Shown in pieces: positions 1-7,938 of a stretch of 51,693 bases of DNA (positions are counted from its first letter, which is position 1; the number at the start of each line of letters is the position of its first letter). Source of the DNA: Pseudoduganella flava (GTDB lineage: Bacteria > Pseudomonadota > Gammaproteobacteria > Burkholderiales > Burkholderiaceae_D); NCBI RefSeq assembly GCF_007830495.1, contig NZ_VLKW01000019.1, positions 1 through 51,693 on the forward strand, written 5' to 3'. The position numbers were made by a program, and so were the translations under genes. Under the pieces are notes generated by a model, which was not told where the DNA came from, searched no databases, and saw nothing but the letters and a program-made list of their open reading frames with translations.

Positions 1-91
1 GCCCCACCAAACGCTGGGCTACCGCAGTCCAATCGAAGTCGAAAAACGGCACGCGATGCCAAATTAGACTGTCTACGGAATCCGGGCTATC
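1..91 (+). mobile_element. Right end of an IS3-family insertion sequence (truncated by window edge)
   Basis: The first 66 bases encode the C-terminus of a DDE transposase and are followed at once by a sequence beginning TGTCTACGGAATCCGGG, which looks like the terminal inverted repeat of an IS3-type element. The exact outer boundary near 91 is inferred from where the REP-like repeat starts. The rest of the element lies left of the window, so it cannot be said whether it is intact. Confidence 0.6.
2..67 (+). CDS. IS3-family transposase OrfB, C-terminal fragment
   Basis: The frame opening at base 2 reads PHQTLGYRSPIEVEKRHAMP-N and stops at TAG (65-67). The HQTLGYRSPIE block is the typical end of the integrase core (rve_3) of IS3-family OrfB proteins, which cut and join the element ends by DDE chemistry. 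Only 21 residues are visible. The tail is too short to tell whether this is the same element as the one at the right edge of the window. Confidence 0.7.
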   Translation, partial: PHQTLGYRSPIEVEKRHAMPN

Positions 92-93
92 TC

Positions 94-206
94 AGTCTGA
101 CCCCGGCATTTGCCGTTGGTTCAAGCTTGCGATAACGGCGCCCCAACTGTGGTCAGAGAAGCCGGTAGACGACGAAGTCGCTGACCGCTGGCGCGATTCG
201 GTCGTG
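94..206. repeat. Degraded direct copy of the lyase gene 3' end (copy 1)
   Basis: This stretch matches 266-379 nearly base for base, including the palindrome half GTCTGACCCC, the following GGCATTTGCCGTTGG block and the last codons of the neighbouring lyase gene. On the minus strand it still spells VSDFVVYRLL followed by a stop, against VSDFVVYRLP and a stop in the real gene. A single-base loss (GACCGC for GACCCGC) breaks the frame upstream. It is a non-functional tail duplication adjoining the IS end. Confidence 0.8.
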
Positions 207-248
207 AGCAAGTCGGCGGCTTCGGGCTGAAAACCAAATGCAAACCCT

Positions 249-275
249 GGGGTCAGACCCGGCGGGTCTGACCCC
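249..275. repeat. REP-like palindrome (GGGTCTGACCCC type)
   Basis: Perfect 12-bp inverted repeat: GGGGTCAGACCC at 249-260 and GGGTCTGACCCC at 264-275, with a 3-base loop. The symmetry continues imperfectly outward (AACCAAATGCAAA on the left, GGCATTTGCCGTTGG on the right). It lies about 50 bases beyond the stop of the lyase gene, so it could end that transcript. Its form suggests a dispersed intergenic palindrome rather than a unique terminator. Confidence 0.75.
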
Positions 276-324
276 GGCATTTGCCGTTGGTTTCAAGCTT
301 GCGATATCGGCGCGCCAGGCAGGA

Positions 325-3300
325 TCACGGAAGCCGGTAGACGACGAAGTCGCTGACCCGCTGGCGCGATTCGGTGGTGCGCAGGGCGAACAAGCCCGGG
401 CCGATCCGTTCGGTGGAGGCGAAGAACTGAACGTTGTCGACGTACAGGCGGGTGCCGGCCGCGTCGACGACGATGCGCACGCGGTATGGCGTGTTCGCGC
501 GCAGCAGCCACGGCTTGTCCGTGTATTCCTGCAGCAGCGGCCGGGCGCCGGTCGTGTCGTAGCGCCGGAAACGCGTCGTCGTGTTGCCGTTGCCGCCGAT
601 GCCCGCGTAGAACATCGGCACGCGGTCGTAGTCGGCGAACCTGCCGGATACGGGGCTCTTCACCTGCGCCTGCCAGAACACGTTCAGGTCCGACACGCGG
701 TCCAGCGGGTCGGCTTCGTCCAGCACCGTGCGCGTAAACGCGATCTCGTAGTGGCCGTCCAGCGGTTGGGTGAGCCACACCGTCAATCCCTTGCGAGCCG
801 CCAGCAGCAGCGATCCGTCGCGTGCCGTGACGGCCGTGGCGGCGTCGCCCGCTTCCGCTTCGACACGCCAGCGGGTCCGGTCGAACGTCCGGAAGTCGTC
901 GCGCACCACCACGGGGCCGGGTTCGCGGGCGCGCCCATCCAATGCCAGCAATCCCAGCGCGCCGAGACCCCACTGGGCCGCCGAGTTGGTGGAGATGCGC
1001 GCCGCTTCGTCGACGTCGTTCAGCACATCCGGCGCACGCAGCCGCCGCACCGCGAAGTCGGCGTCGCGCAAGCCGACGCCGCCCGCCTCGAACTGTCGCC
1101 ATGCCCGTTCCATCTCCACCGGATCGCGCGCCTGGGCGGCCGCATAACCGAGCAGCCGCGCATGGCCCTGCGACAGATTCAGCTTGCCCAGCTCCTTGCC
1201 GAGCGCCGCGCGCTGCGTCGCGCCGTCCGCGTTGTACCACCGGCAGTACTGCAGCCACGCCCGGCGGAACGCCGGTTCCGGCAATGTACGCAGCAGCTCG
1301 GCGCAGATCTCCGTCAGCCCGAACACGGCGGACAGGTGCGACACGGACAGCTTGCGCGACGTATCGATCGCGAACGCGCCCGTGTCCAGGTTCATCGTGC
1401 CGGCGCCCGTGAAGAAGCCGAAGGGCTGCGCGGCGATCGTCGCCATGCTGGCCAGCAGCCGGTCGCGCCAGCGCTTGTCGCCGGTGCGCTCCCACGCCGT
1501 GAACCACGCGCCCGCGATCGCGCCCCAGTCCGTGCCGAACTGCACGGTCGCTTCATTGGCGCCAGGCGCCGCCCGCGAGCCGATCTTCCGGCCCGGCACC
1601 ACGTCGCGCAGCCGGCGCACACCGTCGACCTGCTCGGCCAGCAGGTCGCCGATGCGTTCGTCGGCCGTCAGGTAATACATGAAGCGGCGGTTGATCGCCG
1701 TCGAGATGCGCAGCTGCTTAGCGCTGTCGCCCCAGTGCTGCACGCCGTGCCGCGTACCTAGTGGGCTGAACCGGCCGATGTGATAAACGTCCACCTCGCC
1801 CGTGTGCCGCGTCATCGCCTCGGCGAAGCGGAACACGTCGGCGCGCCCGGAATGCAGGAAGTAGTGCCACAGCCAGATGTCGGTCGACAGCTCCGAGTTG
1901 TCCCACGCGAAGCCGCCGACATCGTAGCGCCACTGGTGGCGGCGCGGGTCGTACGTGTGCATCACGTCGCCGTAGTTCCAGAAACCGTACCAGTGCCGCT
2001 GCCCGGCCTGGTCGTGGTAGTAGTTGAACAGCTGCGCGAGGCGCGCCTGCAAAGCGGCGGCGCGCGGGCCGCCCGCCCCCGCTGGTGCCCCCGCTGGTGC
2101 CCAATAGTCGCTGAAGGCGCCCGCCGCATACAGGTGCGCGGCCGTCGGCACGAGCCGCGGCGGCTGCGCGACGCGGCGCGCCAGCGCGGCCAGCGCCTTG
2201 TTCGACGGCGTGGCCGCCAACAACGTCAGCGTCAGTTCACTGGTGCGCGCGATGCCGTACGGCGTGCCGAAGCCCGGTTCGTAGTCCTCGTACGTGATGT
2301 CCAGGCCCGCGCGCTGCTTCTCGTGCGTGTCCTGGCCCATGCCGTCGTGGTAGAAGCGCAGGTCCATCGGCGGCGCTTCCGGCGCCCACAGCCACATCGT
2401 CACGGTCGGCGTCGTGCCGGCAGCGCCGGCGATGTCCAGCTGGCTGGGATGGCTTTGCCAGAAGTTGCGCACACCGAAGGCCACGCCACCCTGCGTACCG
2501 CCCACGTAGCCGGTGCCCGCCGCACGGGTGCCGGCCGCCGCGCCGATCCAGCCATGGCCGGATGCCGTGCGCTTCTCGATCGCGTAGCCGTCCGCATTGG
2601 CCTGCACGAGACGGTAGTCGCCGAACGCCGGCACGTATTGCAGGCCGTCGCGCACGGCGGACGGCAACTGCGCCACCGGCGGCAGCGGCCGCCCCGCCAC
2701 CTGCGCGGCGGCGAGATCGTCGCCGACGTCGCGCCGCAAGCCGGTCAGGCTCTTGACGCTTTCGGCAAACACCCCGCCACCGTCGGCCACGAAGCGCACG
2801 TGCCGGTCGTGCGCTTCGCCATCGAGCGCCACGCCGAAGCGCAGGCCGATGCCGCGCACGGCCAGCCTGGCGGGATCGGCATCGTAGACAAAGGTGTGCA
2901 GCACGCGCACCGCATCGCTGCCCTGGTGGAATTCAAGCCGCAGCGTGAACGGCAGCAGCGCCGCTGCCTCAGCCCCACGGTGGACACCCGTCAGCTTCAG
3001 CACGGCGCGCACGGGGCCGTCCTGCTCCACTTCCACCTTCGCCACCTCGCCGCGCCAGCTCTGTCGCTGCGTGCTGCCCACCTCGTCCTCGCTGACGGTT
3101 TCCGTGCGCAGCACCAGCGCGCCGTCGCGCAGCAGCGTGTGGCCGGCCAGCGCGAGCGATGAAAAGACCTTGGCGCCGCCGGCCGGCACGGTGGCGCGCA
3201 GCCGGCCCGTGTCGATGACGTAATCGCTGCCGGCCCGCGTGACCATGCCGCGTGCCGGCGCGCCGGCGGCAACGGGCCGCACTTCGTAGGACCTGGCCAC

Positions 3301-3612
3301 CGGCCCGCTTCCCAGCGCATGGCCGGTCCATTTCAGCGAACCGTCCGGCCAATAGGCCAGCGGCCACGATTGCAGCGGGGGGCCGCTGCCGTCCGCGCCG
3401 CGCAGCGCGAAGCCGCTGCCCGCCGGGACAAGCCCCTGCGGCCACGGCACGCCGAACGCACCGCCGGAGAACGTCTCGGGTGCCACGTCATCCAGCCAGC
3501 GCAGCGGCGCGGCAAGCCCTGCTCCCAATTGCGCTGCCCGCGCGGGCAGCATCGTCATCGCGGGCGCGCCAGTCAGCAGCGCGCCCCATTTCAACATGGT
3601 GCGTCGGTCCAT
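325..3612 (-). CDS. PL26-type exo-rhamnogalacturonan lyase (PcRGLX/YetA-like) with C-terminal DUF6250 domain
   Basis: Predicted exported enzyme of 1095 residues that would cleave rhamnogalacturonan-type pectin backbones by beta-elimination. The N-terminus MDRRTMLKWGALLTG resembles a short twin-arginine signal followed by a hydrophobic stretch and an ARAA cleavage site. Residues from about 40 to 900 carry PcRGLX/YetA features: LKWTGHAL, a galactose-mutarotase-like beta-sandwich region (TLRLEFHQGSDAVRVLHTF), and an alpha/alpha-barrel-like half with GFWNYGD and WDNSELSTDIW. The last roughly 200 residues (DDFRTFDRTRWRVE to the end) look like a DUF6250 sugar-binding-type beta domain. The TonB receptor gene lies 170 bases upstream on the same strand, so the two probably form a polysaccharide-use pair. 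The family call comes from remembered motifs; the exact substrate is inferred. Confidence 0.72.
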   Translation of the reverse strand: MDRRTMLKWGALLTGAPAMTMLPARAAQLGAGLAAPLRWLDDVAPETFSGGAFGVPWPQGLVPAGSGFALRGADGSGPPLQSWPLAYWPDGSLKWTGHALGSGPVARSYEVRPVAAGAPARGMVTRAGSDYVIDTGRLRATVPAGGAKVFSSLALAGHTLLRDGALVLRTETVSEDEVGSTQRQSWRGEVAKVEVEQDGPVRAVLKLTGVHRGAEAAALLPFTLRLEFHQGSDAVRVLHTFVYDADPARLAVRGIGLRFGVALDGEAHDRHVRFVADGGGVFAESVKSLTGLRRDVGDDLAAAQVAGRPLPPVAQLPSAVRDGLQYVPAFGDYRLVQANADGYAIEKRTASGHGWIGAAAGTRAAGTGYVGGTQGGVAFGVRNFWQSHPSQLDIAGAAGTTPTVTMWLWAPEAPPMDLRFYHDGMGQDTHEKQRAGLDITYEDYEPGFGTPYGIARTSELTLTLLAATPSNKALAALARRVAQPPRLVPTAAHLYAAGAFSDYWAPAGAPAGAGGPRAAALQARLAQLFNYYHDQAGQRHWYGFWNYGDVMHTYDPRRHQWRYDVGGFAWDNSELSTDIWLWHYFLHSGRADVFRFAEAMTRHTGEVDVYHIGRFSPLGTRHGVQHWGDSAKQLRISTAINRRFMYYLTADERIGDLLAEQVDGVRRLRDVVPGRKIGSRAAPGANEATVQFGTDWGAIAGAWFTAWERTGDKRWRDRLLASMATIAAQPFGFFTGAGTMNLDTGAFAIDTSRKLSVSHLSAVFGLTEICAELLRTLPEPAFRRAWLQYCRWYNADGATQRAALGKELGKLNLSQGHARLLGYAAAQARDPVEMERAWRQFEAGGVGLRDADFAVRRLRAPDVLNDVDEAARISTNSAAQWGLGALGLLALDGRAREPGPVVVRDDFRTFDRTRWRVEAEAGDAATAVTARDGSLLLAARKGLTVWLTQPLDGHYEIAFTRTVLDEADPLDRVSDLNVFWQAQVKSPVSGRFADYDRVPMFYAGIGGNGNTTTRFRRYDTTGARPLLQEYTDKPWLLRANTPYRVRIVVDAAGTRLYVDNVQFFASTERIGPGLFALRTTESRQRVSDFVVYRLP

Positions 3613-3782
3613 CGGTCTCCTTTATGGTCTGTCATGGACCGGCAGCGCTGCGCCGATCCATCCGGGCTAGTGTACGACGGGCTTACCGGATATTTCGATC
3701 AATTACGCGAGCGGTTGGTGCCGAGGATGTCGGCAGCGCGCCGGTCGCCGGCACATCGGCCTCCGTTGTGCGTCTGGTCGTA
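3613..3782. other. Intergenic gap with a remnant of a HAD phosphatase gene
   Basis: No intact gene lies between the TonB receptor and the lyase. On the minus strand, 3749-3699 reads GDRRAADILGTNRSRN and a stop, and bases 3720-3749 match 28 of 30 bases of the YjjG-like gene at 6241-6270, which encodes GDRLDADILGANRF. This is a broken copy of the motif-IV region of such a gene. A lyase promoter probably lies between the remnant and 3612, but I see no strong -35/-10 pair. Confidence 0.5.
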
Positions 3783-6026
3783 TCAGTAGCGATAAGCGAG
3801 CGTCGCGCCCAGTGTGCGGCGTTCGCCCAGCCAGCCGGCAACCGAACCGTATTCGCCGTTGACGAGCCGTTTGTAGTACGCCTTGTCGAACGCGTTGTTC
3901 AGCCAGAGCGACGCGCTCCACTCGCCCTGCCGCAGCTTGCCCTCGGTGCCCACCGCGAACGCCGCCAGGCCATAGCCCGGCACTCGGGTGAACGCGGAGT
4001 CGTCGACGGTCCCGTACATCCAGCTGCGCCACGCGTAGCGCGCCGACACGAACGAGCGCAGGCCGTGCGCGCCCGTCCAGCCGTAGCGCACCGACGCATT
4101 CGCCGTCACGCGCGGCGCGTTGAACACGCGCCGGCCCGTCATGTCGCACGACGGCGGCGCGTTAGGTGCCAGCGTCACCTCCGGCGGGCAGCGCGCGTGC
4201 TCGTAATGGGTGTAGTAGGTATCGTTGAAGACGGCCGCCGCGTCGATGCGCCAATGGCGGTCCGGCGCCCAGCGCGCGCTGGCCTCGGCGCCGCGCGAGA
4301 TGAACGTGCCGGCATTCATCAGGTAGACCTGCTGGTCGTCCGGGTTGTAGCCCTGCGTCTGGAAGTGGGCGATCTCGGTCAGGAACACGTCCGCCTTCAG
4401 CGTCAGCCGGTCGCCGGCCAGGCTGGCCTGGACGCCCACCTCGCCGCTCTTCGTCTTTTCCGGTTCGATGTACAGCGAATCGAGGCCGGCCTGGCGCGCG
4501 GCGCCGGCCGAGATGTTCAGGCCACCGGACTTCTCGCCATACGACGCCGCCGCATACGTGCTCCACCCGGCGGCCGGCCGCCACGTGACGGCGAGCGTCC
4601 CGGAAGGCAGCGTATGCTGTTCCTCCAGGTAGCCGGAGTTGAACGGCACGCGGTTGTAGCGCACGAAGCTGCCGCCCTTGCGCTCGACGTTGGCGCGCAC
4701 GCCGGCCGTCACGTCCACCGTGTCGCCGACGTGCAGCGTGCCCTGCGCGAACGGCGACAGCATGCGGTCGCGCAGCAGGCCGACGCGGATGATGTCCAGG
4801 CCCTTGTAAGCGGCGCTGTCCAGCCATTGCGCCGGCGTGGCCGTGTTCGCGTAGCGCGTGTGCGCCAGCGTCTCCAGGTGCTGGCCCAGGTACGTGAGGC
4901 CGAATGCGTACTCGAACGGCTGGCCGCTTGGCGAATCCACGCGCAGCTCCTGCGACCACGTCTTGTCGCGTACTTCGGTGCCCGTGTTTGCGTAGACGCG
5001 CACGGAGAGCCCGTCGGCCATCGTCGGCTGCGAACGGAAGTAGCGCAGCGACGTTACCGAGCGCACGCGCCACCCCGCCGCGCTGCGCCACTCGGCCAGC
5101 GCCGAACCGCCGCCCTGCACGACGTGGATGCGGTTCTCGTCGTCCAGGTCGACCTCCGGCCCGAATACGACGTGGTTGCCGGCCGCCTGCGAATGGGTCA
5201 GGTACGTGTCGCGGCCGTTCACGGCATGCGTGGCGACGAGGACCGAGGTCGGTGCGCTGTTGCTGTTGTTGTAATCGGCGGCCAGGCGCAGCGTGAAACG
5301 TTCGCCGTCCTGGTACAGCAGTTGCCCGCGCGCGCCGTTCGACGTGCCGCCGTTCAGCCGGTTGCCGGTGCGCTGGTTCGTCACGGCGCCGTCGGCATCG
5401 CTGCGCATGACGTTCAGCCGTCCGGCCCAGTGCTGCGACAACGGCCCGGACACGATGCCGCGCACGCGCTGGTAGCCGTGCTGGCCAGTGGACACCGTCA
5501 GCGAAGCCTCCGGCACGAACGTCGGGGCGCGCGTCGAGATGTTCACCACGCCGCCCGTCGCATTGGCGCCGAACATCGTGCCTTGCGCGCCGCTCAGCAC
5601 CTCCGCGTAGGCGATGTCGCCGAGGCTCGACAGCATGCCTGGCCGCGCCAGGTAGACGCCGTCCACGTACACGGCCACCCCGCTGGGCATGCCGATATTG
5701 CCGTCGCCGCTGGCCTGGCCGCCGCCGTCGCCAATGCCGCGGATCGAGATCTGCATGTCGGAAGGATCGGTGCTCTGGATGTTCAGGCCAGGCACGAGCT
5801 GCTGCAATTCCTCCAGGCTCGTGACGTTCTGTTCGTCGAGTTCATCGCCGCGCACGCGGTAGGCGGAGGTGGGCGCGCGGCGCGGATCGTCGTCCGGCTC
5901 CGTCCGGGCCTGGCGGACGCCGTTCACGGTGACGGTGGCGATCGCGCCCGCGGCTTCAGGTTCGGCGGCCGCGGCGGCGCAAGGAACGGCGGCCAGCACG
6001 GCCAATGCCATCAAAGTCTTTTGCAA
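3783..6026 (-). CDS. TonB-dependent outer-membrane receptor
   Basis: Energy-coupled outer-membrane transporter of 747 residues. It has a signal peptide (MQKTLMALAVLAAVPCAAAAA), a plug domain from about residue 40 to 170 (SLEELQQLVPGLNIQ, ISIRGIG, VYVDGVYL, VLSGAQGTMFGANATGGVVNI) and a 22-strand-type barrel ending in the aromatic C-terminus LAYRY. The start used is TTG (6026), which adds the lysine a signal peptide needs and has GAGG nine bases upstream. The alternative ATG at 6011 would leave an uncharged signal. An 11-bp inverted repeat covers the start region. Its neighbour, the PL26-type lyase, suggests an oligosaccharide substrate, although the barrel alone does not exclude an iron chelate. 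Confidence 0.9.
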   Translation of the reverse strand: MQKTLMALAVLAAVPCAAAAAEPEAAGAIATVTVNGVRQARTEPDDDPRRAPTSAYRVRGDELDEQNVTSLEELQQLVPGLNIQSTDPSDMQISIRGIGDGGGQASGDGNIGMPSGVAVYVDGVYLARPGMLSSLGDIAYAEVLSGAQGTMFGANATGGVVNISTRAPTFVPEASLTVSTGQHGYQRVRGIVSGPLSQHWAGRLNVMRSDADGAVTNQRTGNRLNGGTSNGARGQLLYQDGERFTLRLAADYNNSNSAPTSVLVATHAVNGRDTYLTHSQAAGNHVVFGPEVDLDDENRIHVVQGGGSALAEWRSAAGWRVRSVTSLRYFRSQPTMADGLSVRVYANTGTEVRDKTWSQELRVDSPSGQPFEYAFGLTYLGQHLETLAHTRYANTATPAQWLDSAAYKGLDIIRVGLLRDRMLSPFAQGTLHVGDTVDVTAGVRANVERKGGSFVRYNRVPFNSGYLEEQHTLPSGTLAVTWRPAAGWSTYAAASYGEKSGGLNISAGAARQAGLDSLYIEPEKTKSGEVGVQASLAGDRLTLKADVFLTEIAHFQTQGYNPDDQQVYLMNAGTFISRGAEASARWAPDRHWRIDAAAVFNDTYYTHYEHARCPPEVTLAPNAPPSCDMTGRRVFNAPRVTANASVRYGWTGAHGLRSFVSARYAWRSWMYGTVDDSAFTRVPGYGLAAFAVGTEGKLRQGEWSASLWLNNAFDKAYYKRLVNGEYGSVAGWLGERRTLGATLAYRY

Positions 6027-6060
6027 GGGAATACCTCATGGAAGTCGTTGGTATTCCCTT
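6025..6060. promoter_or_regulatory. Perfect 11-bp inverted repeat over the receptor start: candidate operator or RNA switch
   Basis: AAGGGAATACC (6025-6035) is exactly repeated in inverse as GGTATTCCCTT (6050-6060) with a 14-base spacer. The proximal arm contains the TTG start and the bases just before it, and the likely ribosome-binding GAGG sits in the spacer side. It could be an operator for a dimeric repressor of the receptor-lyase pair, or an mRNA hairpin that hides the start codon. No regulator gene adjoins it. Confidence 0.55.
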
Positions 6061-6105
6061 GTGCGACGAGACGGCGAAAGCGTCAGTGCCGCGCCAAAAA
6101 AAACT

Positions 6106-6807
6106 TCAGGCGGCCAGCAATCCCCGCAGCGCCGGCACTACGTCGCCCAGCCTGCGCGCCTCGCACGTCGGCACCGCTTCCGACGCGTTCAACGCGCCGT
6201 CGGGGTTGAACCAGCAGCTGTCGATACCGAAACGGTTCGCGCCGAGGATGTCGGCATCGAGCCGGTCGCCGAAGATGATCGTGCCATCCTTGCCGAACGT
6301 GCGCGCCATCGCCGCCGCATGCTCGAAGAAGCGCACGTCCGGCTTGGCGTAGCCGCACGCTTCCGACGTGGCGACGAACGACACGTACGCATCGAGCCCT
6401 GACGCGGCGATGCGCCGGTTCTGGATCGCGTCGACGCCGTTCGTGACGATGCCGATTTCGCCGATGCCGGCCAGCGTTTCGCACAGCCGCGCGGCGCCGT
6501 CGATGAGGACGACGGTGTCGGAAAGCGATTCGAGGTACAGCGCGCTGGCGGCGGCCGGATCGAGATCGAGCGCGTGTTCGGCGAAGGCCTTGCGGAAGCG
6601 TTCGACCTTCAGGAACTCCTTGGTGACGGTGCCCTGCTCGAACGCGCGCCACAGCGCCACGTTGACGGACTGGTAATGCGCGAACAACGTATCGAGCGGG
6701 CCGGAGTGGCCCAGCGCGTGCAGCGTGCGCTCGAACGACAGCCGTTCGGAAGCGCGGAAATCCAGCAGGGTGTCATCGAGGTCGAACAGGAACAGGCGGT
6801 ACTTCAT
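6106..6807 (-). CDS. yjjG: YjjG-type HAD-superfamily pyrimidine nucleotidase
   Basis: Cytoplasmic 233-residue phosphohydrolase of the HAD superfamily, closest in pattern to YjjG, which dephosphorylates non-canonical pyrimidine nucleotides. Motif I is DLDDTLLDF (nucleophile Asp-9, acid Asp-11), motif II is IVTNG, motif III is the Lys in YAKPD, and motif IV is GDRLDADI. An alpha-helical C1-type cap lies between motifs I and II. The start is ATG at 6807. The ECF sigma gene ends 33 bases upstream on the same strand, so they may share a transcript. A 30-bp piece of the motif-IV coding sequence recurs as a remnant at 3720-3749. Confidence 0.85.
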   Translation of the reverse strand: MKYRLFLFDLDDTLLDFRASERLSFERTLHALGHSGPLDTLFAHYQSVNVALWRAFEQGTVTKEFLKVERFRKAFAEHALDLDPAAASALYLESLSDTVVLIDGAARLCETLAGIGEIGIVTNGVDAIQNRRIAASGLDAYVSFVATSEACGYAKPDVRFFEHAAAMARTFGKDGTIIFGDRLDADILGANRFGIDSCWFNPDGALNASEAVPTCEARRLGDVVPALRGLLAA

Positions 6808-6840
6808 CGGCAGGCGGTATGGATGGGATCACCCATCATA

Positions 6841-7413
6841 TCACTGCACCGCCGGGCCGGTATCACGACACGCGTCGCGTGCCTGCGCCACGTACTTGCG
6901 CGCCATGCTGGCCGAGACGCCCAGCCGCGCGCCGATCGCCGCATGATCGAGCCCTTCGAAGCGGCTCATCGCGAATGCCTGCCGCGCCTTCGCGGGAAGA
7001 CGCGCCAGCACGGACTCGAAGCGCGCCAGTTCCAGCGCGGCGGCGCACGTGTCCTCGGCGGACGCGGCCCGGCCCTCCGGGCGCGCGGCCAGTTCGGCCA
7101 GCCAGGTGCGCTCCAGGTCGCGGCGGCGCCAGAACTCGAATGTCAGGCGGCGCGCGATCGTCGTCAACAGCGCGCGCGGCTGGCGCACGTGGCGCAGGTC
7201 GTCGAGCGCGGCCAGTTCCGTGAACGCGGAGGCAGCCAGGTCCTCTGCATCGCTGCGCGAACCGACGACGCGGTGCACGCTGGCCGTAAGCCACCCATAA
7301 CTGTGGCGGAACTCGCTGCCCAACAACTCGTTGCGCAGCGCAAGCAGGGATCCGGATGCGGCGGTTTCGAAAGCTGCGGATTGGAATGCTGCGGATTCGA
7401 ATGTTGTACTCAT
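6841..7413 (-). CDS. ECF-family RNA polymerase sigma factor (FecI-like)
   Basis: Sigma-70-family extracytoplasmic-function factor of 190 residues. Region 2 includes SYGWLTASVHRVVGSRSDAEDLA and the -10-binding TTIARRLTFEFWRRR. Region 4 near the C-terminus has LPAKARQAFAMSRFEGLDHAAIGARLGVSASMARKYV, a helix-turn-helix that would contact the -35 element. The start is set at the ATG (7413) giving MSTTFESAAF; an upstream in-frame extension has no family features. FecI-type factors normally sit next to a FecR anti-sigma and an outer-membrane receptor, but neither adjoins here. The gene is divergent from the czc operon across 130 bases. Confidence 0.87.
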   Translation of the reverse strand: MSTTFESAAFQSAAFETAASGSLLALRNELLGSEFRHSYGWLTASVHRVVGSRSDAEDLAASAFTELAALDDLRHVRQPRALLTTIARRLTFEFWRRRDLERTWLAELAARPEGRAASAEDTCAAALELARFESVLARLPAKARQAFAMSRFEGLDHAAIGARLGVSASMARKYVAQARDACRDTGPAVQ

Positions 7414-7543
7414 ACTGGCGCCCACTATAGAAGGGCAAGCCGCGGAGCGGAACGAACGATTTCGACTAAGCTTGATCGGATTTCGCCAAAGGCCCAAGGC
7501 GGGTTATCATTACGCCGATATCGATCAACGCTACCACCAACCC

Positions 7544-7882
7544 ATGCGCCGCTGGCTGCTGATCCTCCTGCTGCTGATCTACCCGTTCCAGGTGTCCCTG
7601 GCACTGGCCGACGGCTGCTGCCTGGCGACGGCGGCGGGCGTGACGCATCACGCGGCAGACAGTAACCAGTCCGCCCAGCCGCAGGACGACGGCTATACCG
7701 GCGCGGCCGATCCGCATTGCGCCGCCTGCACGTTCGGCCACGCGGCCGCGCTGCCGCAGCTGATCGCCCCGATGCCGATGCCGCACACGCACACGCTGTC
7801 GCCCGTTCTGCCCTCCTACCTCCCCGCTTCCCACCTGCCCGGCCGGCCCGACCGGCCGCAGTGGTCCCCCGCCGCCCTCTGA
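7544..7882 (+). CDS. CzcI-like small periplasmic metal-resistance protein
   Basis: Protein of 112 residues at the head of the czc operon. The start is ATG at 7544, giving a signal peptide (MRRWLLILLLLIYPFQVSLALA). The mature part is short and carries likely metal ligands: a Cys pair (DGCC), a His pair (VTHH), and HCAACTFGH, a CxxC with flanking histidines. In Cupriavidus metallidurans the equivalent first gene, czcI, affects regulation of czcCBA. Position, size and the Cys/His pattern fit this family, although residue identity is low. It lies 56 bases before czcC and has no good terminator between them. Confidence 0.7.
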   Translation: MRRWLLILLLLIYPFQVSLALADGCCLATAAGVTHHAADSNQSAQPQDDGYTGAADPHCAACTFGHAAALPQLIAPMPMPHTHTLSPVLPSYLPASHLPGRPDRPQWSPAAL

Positions 7883-7938
7883 CGCGCGGGGTTCCCCAGC
7901 TTTCCCGCGCCTGATCCATCACATCATCAGGAGCACCC

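Noticed and set aside
3252..6209. 985-codon plus-strand frame opposite the TonB receptor
   Set aside because: Arg/Ala-rich shadow of the high-G+C receptor gene; no domain pattern, while the minus strand shows a full signal peptide, plug and barrel.
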